A stretch of 26,962 bases of DNA, from the NCBI GenBank assembly GCA_964242925.1, contig CAXTBW010000058.1, positions 1 through 26,962 on the forward strand, given 5' to 3'. This DNA comes from LMUY01 sp964242925 (GTDB lineage Bacteria; Pseudomonadota; Alphaproteobacteria; Acetobacterales; Acetobacteraceae). The notes under the pieces are model-generated. The model had not been told where the DNA came from. It ran no database searches and saw only the letters and a list, made by a program, of their open reading frames with translations. The number at the start of each line of letters is the position of its first letter. Positions within the stretch are counted from its first letter, which is position 1. The translations under genes were made by a program, and so were the position numbers. Shown here piece after piece: positions 24,639 to 26,962 of the stretch.

Positions 24639-25343
24639 ATGATCGCCTTCTTCCCGGCCGCAGCGCTGGCGCCCGAACAGACCAGCCCGCTGGTGCTGGC
24701 CCTGCCGAAGGGCCGCATCCTGAGCGAATGCGGCGCCCTGCTCGCTCGTGTAGGCATCCACCCCGCCGCAGACTTCCTGGACGAGGACTCACGTCGCCTT
24801 CGCTTCCCGACACAGGACCCGGCGTTGGACGTGGTGCGCGTGCGCCCGTTCGACGTGGCGACCTTCGTGGCGTTCGGCGGCGCCCAGATCGGCATTTGCG
24901 GCGCGGACGTGCTGATGGAGTTCGACTACCCCGAGCTGTATGCGCCGTTGGACCTGGGCATCGGCCACTGCCGGGTCAGCGTCGCCGGACCGGACGACTG
25001 GGTGGACACCGTGGAGACGCGGAAATGGTCCCGCGTGAGGGTAGCGACCAAGTACCCCAATATCACCCGCCGCCACTTCGCGGCCCGTGGGATCCACGCC
25101 GACATCGTGCACCTGAACGGCGCGATGGAGCTGGCGCCCGGCCTTGGCCTGTCCAAGCTGATCGTGGATTTGGTTCAGACCGGCTCCACCCTGGCCGCCA
25201 ACGGCCTGCGTGAGAGCGAGGTGATCGCCCACGTCTCGAGCCGCCTCGTGGTGAACCGCACCGCGCTGAAAACCCAGCCGGAAGCCGTCGGCGCCTGGAT
25301 CGAACGGTTCCGCGCCGCCCTCGCCGCGCCGCTCGCGGCATGA
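24639..25343 (+). CDS. hisG: ATP phosphoribosyltransferase, short form
   Basis: This encodes 234 residues, the short HisG type that lacks the C-terminal regulatory domain and works with HisZ. It joins ATP and PRPP in the first step of histidine synthesis. Motifs include LVLALPKGRILSE (residues 18-30), GAQIGICGADVLME, ATKYPNITRRHF, and LNGAMELAPGLGLSKLIVDL with QTGSTLAANGL, the last being the PRPP-binding loop. The start at 24639 is set by the family N-terminus; the in-frame TTG at 24579 lies within the hairpin region. No hisZ is visible in the window. The stop overlaps hisD by four bases. Confidence 0.95.
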   Translation: MIAFFPAAALAPEQTSPLVLALPKGRILSECGALLARVGIHPAADFLDEDSRRLRFPTQDPALDVVRVRPFDVATFVAFGGAQIGICGADVLMEFDYPELYAPLDLGIGHCRVSVAGPDDWVDTVETRKWSRVRVATKYPNITRRHFAARGIHADIVHLNGAMELAPGLGLSKLIVDLVQTGSTLAANGLRESEVIAHVSSRLVVNRTALKTQPEAVGAWIERFRAALAAPLAA

Positions 25344-26638
25344 AGCGGCTGAACACGGCCGACGCGGACTTCCCCGCCGCCTTCGCCGCCCTGCTGGACG
25401 ATGCGCGCGCCACCACCGCCCGGGTTGACGCGCCGGTCGGCGCCATCATCGCCGCCGTGCGCGAGCGGGGCGACGACGCGCTGTGCGACTTCACCGAGCA
25501 GTTCGATCACCACGCCCTCACCGCCGGCCAGCTGCGCATCGGCGCCGACGAGATCGACGCCGCCGCCAACGCCATTCCCGCCGAGTTGTCCGCCGCGCTG
25601 GACCTGGCCGCGACCCGGATCGAGGCGTTCCACCGTCTGCAGCTGCCGGCCGACATCGACACCACGGACGCGACCGGCCTGCGCATGGGCATGCGGTGGA
25701 CCCCGCTTGACGCTGTCGGGCTGTACGTGCCGGGGGGCAAGGCCGCCTACCCGTCCTCCGTGCTGATGAACGCCATTCCCGCTCGCGTCGCCGGCGTGGG
25801 CCGGCTGGCCATGTGCGTGCCGACGCCCAGCGGCGCGCTGAACCCGCTGGTGCTGGCCGCCGCCCGCCGCGCCGGCGTGTCCGAGATCTACCGCGTCGGC
25901 GGCGCGCAGGCAGTGGCGGCGCTGGCTTATGGCACCGCGACCATCGCGCCGGTGGACCGCATCGTTGGCCCGGGCAACGCCTACGTCGCGGAGGCCAAGC
26001 GCCAGGTGTTCGGCCGCGTCGGCATCGATGGCATCGCCGGGCCGTCCGAGGTGGTGGTCCTGGCCGACCACACCGCCGTTCCCCGCCGCGTCGCGATCGA
26101 CCTGCTGGCGCAGGCGGAGCACGACGAGAGCGCGCAGGCCATCCTCATCACCGACGATCCGGCCCTGGCCGACGCCGTTGCCCACGCCGTGATGGCCGAG
26201 CTGCACAGCCTGACCCGCCCGGAAGCCGCCGAGTCGTGGCGCGACCACGGCTGCATTGTCGTCGTGCGCGACTGGACGGAGGGCGCCGCGCTCACCGACC
26301 GCCTGGCGCCGGAGCACCTGCAGCTTATGGTCGCCGATCCTGCCGCCCTGTTCGCGGGCATCCGCCACTGCGGCGCCGCTTTTCTGGGCCACGACTGCCC
26401 GGAGGCGCTGGGGGACTACGTGGCCGGGCCCAACCACGTGCTGCCGACCGGCCGCACCGCCCGGTTCGCCTCGGGGCTGTCGGTGTTCGACTTCCTCAAG
26501 CGCACCACCTGGGTGCAGGCCGACGCCGGCTCGCTCGCCCAGATTGGACCGGTCGCAGTGGCGCTGGCGGAGGCGGAAGGGCTGCAGGCGCACGCGCGCA
26601 GTGTTGCGATGCGGCTGGGGCAAACGTCCAAAGCTTGA
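25340..26638 (+). CDS. hisD: Histidinol dehydrogenase
   Basis: This encodes 432 residues, the usual length. The zinc enzyme oxidises L-histidinol to L-histidine in two NAD-dependent steps, the end of the histidine pathway. Clear motifs are GLYVPGGKAAYPSSVLMNAI, RVGGAQAVAALAYGT, VDRIVGPGNAYVAEAKR, GIDGIAGPSEVVVLAD, the LLAQAEHDESAQA segment with zinc and catalytic residues, and APEHLQL with the conserved Glu-His pair. The ATG overlaps the hisG stop (ATGA), so the two are translationally coupled. infA follows after 63 bases on the same strand. Confidence 0.96.
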   Translation: MKRLNTADADFPAAFAALLDDARATTARVDAPVGAIIAAVRERGDDALCDFTEQFDHHALTAGQLRIGADEIDAAANAIPAELSAALDLAATRIEAFHRLQLPADIDTTDATGLRMGMRWTPLDAVGLYVPGGKAAYPSSVLMNAIPARVAGVGRLAMCVPTPSGALNPLVLAAARRAGVSEIYRVGGAQAVAALAYGTATIAPVDRIVGPGNAYVAEAKRQVFGRVGIDGIAGPSEVVVLADHTAVPRRVAIDLLAQAEHDESAQAILITDDPALADAVAHAVMAELHSLTRPEAAESWRDHGCIVVVRDWTEGAALTDRLAPEHLQLMVADPAALFAGIRHCGAAFLGHDCPEALGDYVAGPNHVLPTGRTARFASGLSVFDFLKRTTWVQADAGSLAQIGPVAVALAEAEGLQAHARSVAMRLGQTSKA

Positions 26639-26701
26639 CCCGGCGGGTCTGCAACATCATGTTCCGCCCCGTCACAGAAGCAGGTCGTTGCAGGGCTATG
26701 A

Positions 26702-26920
26702 ATGTCTAAAGAGGATATGATCGAATTCAGCGGCACCGTGCTGGAGCTGCTGCCCAATGCGATGTTTCGCGTGAAATTGGACAACGAGCACAGCATCCTC
26801 GCCCACACATCCGGAAAAATGCGCAAGAACCGCATCCGTGTGCTGGCCGGCGACCGGGTCAACGTTGAGATGACTCCGTATGACCTTTCCAAGGGCCGGA
26901 TCACCTTCCGTTTCAAGTAA
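26702..26920 (+). CDS. infA: Translation initiation factor IF-1
   Basis: This encodes 72 residues, the exact family length. IF-1 is a single OB-fold protein that binds the A site of the 30S subunit during initiation. The sequence MSKEDMIEFSGTVLELLPNA, then MFRVKLDNEHSILAHTSGKM and RKNRIRVLAGDRVNVEMTPY, is nearly invariant across alphaproteobacteria. The C-terminus reads SKGRITFRFK. The last three codons and stop form part of an 18-bp unit repeated in tandem to the window end. The Shine-Dalgarno is weak (AGGG about ten bases before the ATG). Placement after hisG-hisD is common in this group. Confidence 0.97.
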   Translation: MSKEDMIEFSGTVLELLPNAMFRVKLDNEHSILAHTSGKMRKNRIRVLAGDRVNVEMTPYDLSKGRITFRFK

Positions 26921-26962
26921 GCTGGCCGTTTCAAGTAAGCTGGCCGTTTCAAGTAAGCTGGC
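26909..26962 (+). repeat. 18-bp tandem repeat, three perfect copies, overlapping the end of infA
   Basis: The unit CGTTTCAAGTAAGCTGGC occurs at 26909-26926, 26927-26944 and 26945-26962 without a mismatch and stops only because the window ends. The first copy encodes the final Arg-Phe-Lys-stop of infA; since 18 is a multiple of three, each copy repeats Arg-Phe-Lys-stop in the same frame. The array may continue, or may be an assembly artefact at a contig end. Confidence 0.95.

Noticed and set aside
25175..26623. Minus-strand open frame covering hisD
   Set aside because: It mirrors the hisD codons and shows no known motif; hisD itself is complete.

Overview
The window is high-GC alphaproteobacterial DNA. 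Gene content and order (dapA-smpB, pgpA-pncC, short-form hisG-hisD-infA, dgoK-dgoA) and the protein sequences fit Rhodospirillales, most likely Acetobacteraceae. That placement is inference from recalled family sequences; no search was run. No tRNA, rRNA, CRISPR array or intact insertion sequence was recognised.

Layout. 1-968 (+): end of a short-chain dehydrogenase, then an unknown Gly-rich protein with an acidic Ala/Glu tail, preceded by palindromes and a direct repeat. 1069-9100 is a patchwork of living and dead genes. Apparently intact: an unknown 177-residue protein with a Fur-box-like sequence just upstream, a YdhS-like FAD/NAD(P) protein, and the galactonate-pathway pair dgoK-dgoA. Decayed: an exbB-exbD-tonB locus collapsed into one scrambled stretch, a truncated cysC, a second TonB C-terminus on the opposite strand, a TonB-dependent receptor, and a large glycosyltransferase. 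Together the decayed pieces record the loss of a TonB-powered outer-membrane uptake system, probably for iron.

9169-10779 (-) is housekeeping: a Mop-type molybdate-binding protein, smpB and dapA. 10902-13195 (+) encodes a polar amino-acid ABC importer (binding protein and two permeases) with no ATPase nearby. 13489-16232 holds a Wzx-like flippase (+) converging on a family 2 glycosyltransferase (-), followed by a visibly AT-richer gene-free stretch. 16649-22115 (-) runs OMF lipoprotein, lytic transglycosylase, pgpA, pncC and a zinc-ribbon metallo-beta-lactamase-fold protein. The last four are tightly packed or overlapping.

22231-24227 (+) is a TetR regulator overlapping an M20 dipeptidase, divergent from the OMF gene, with a perfect 14-bp palindrome between them. 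24288-26920 (+) holds a small Cys-rich lipoprotein, hisG, hisD and infA. The window ends exactly at the third copy of an 18-bp tandem repeat that begins in the last codons of infA.

I did not find a convincing new multi-gene system. The most unusual items are the decayed TonB region with its surviving unknown gene, the infA tandem repeat, the competing hairpins before hisG, the repeats before the unknown gene at 561, and the altered metal motif in the MBL-fold protein.
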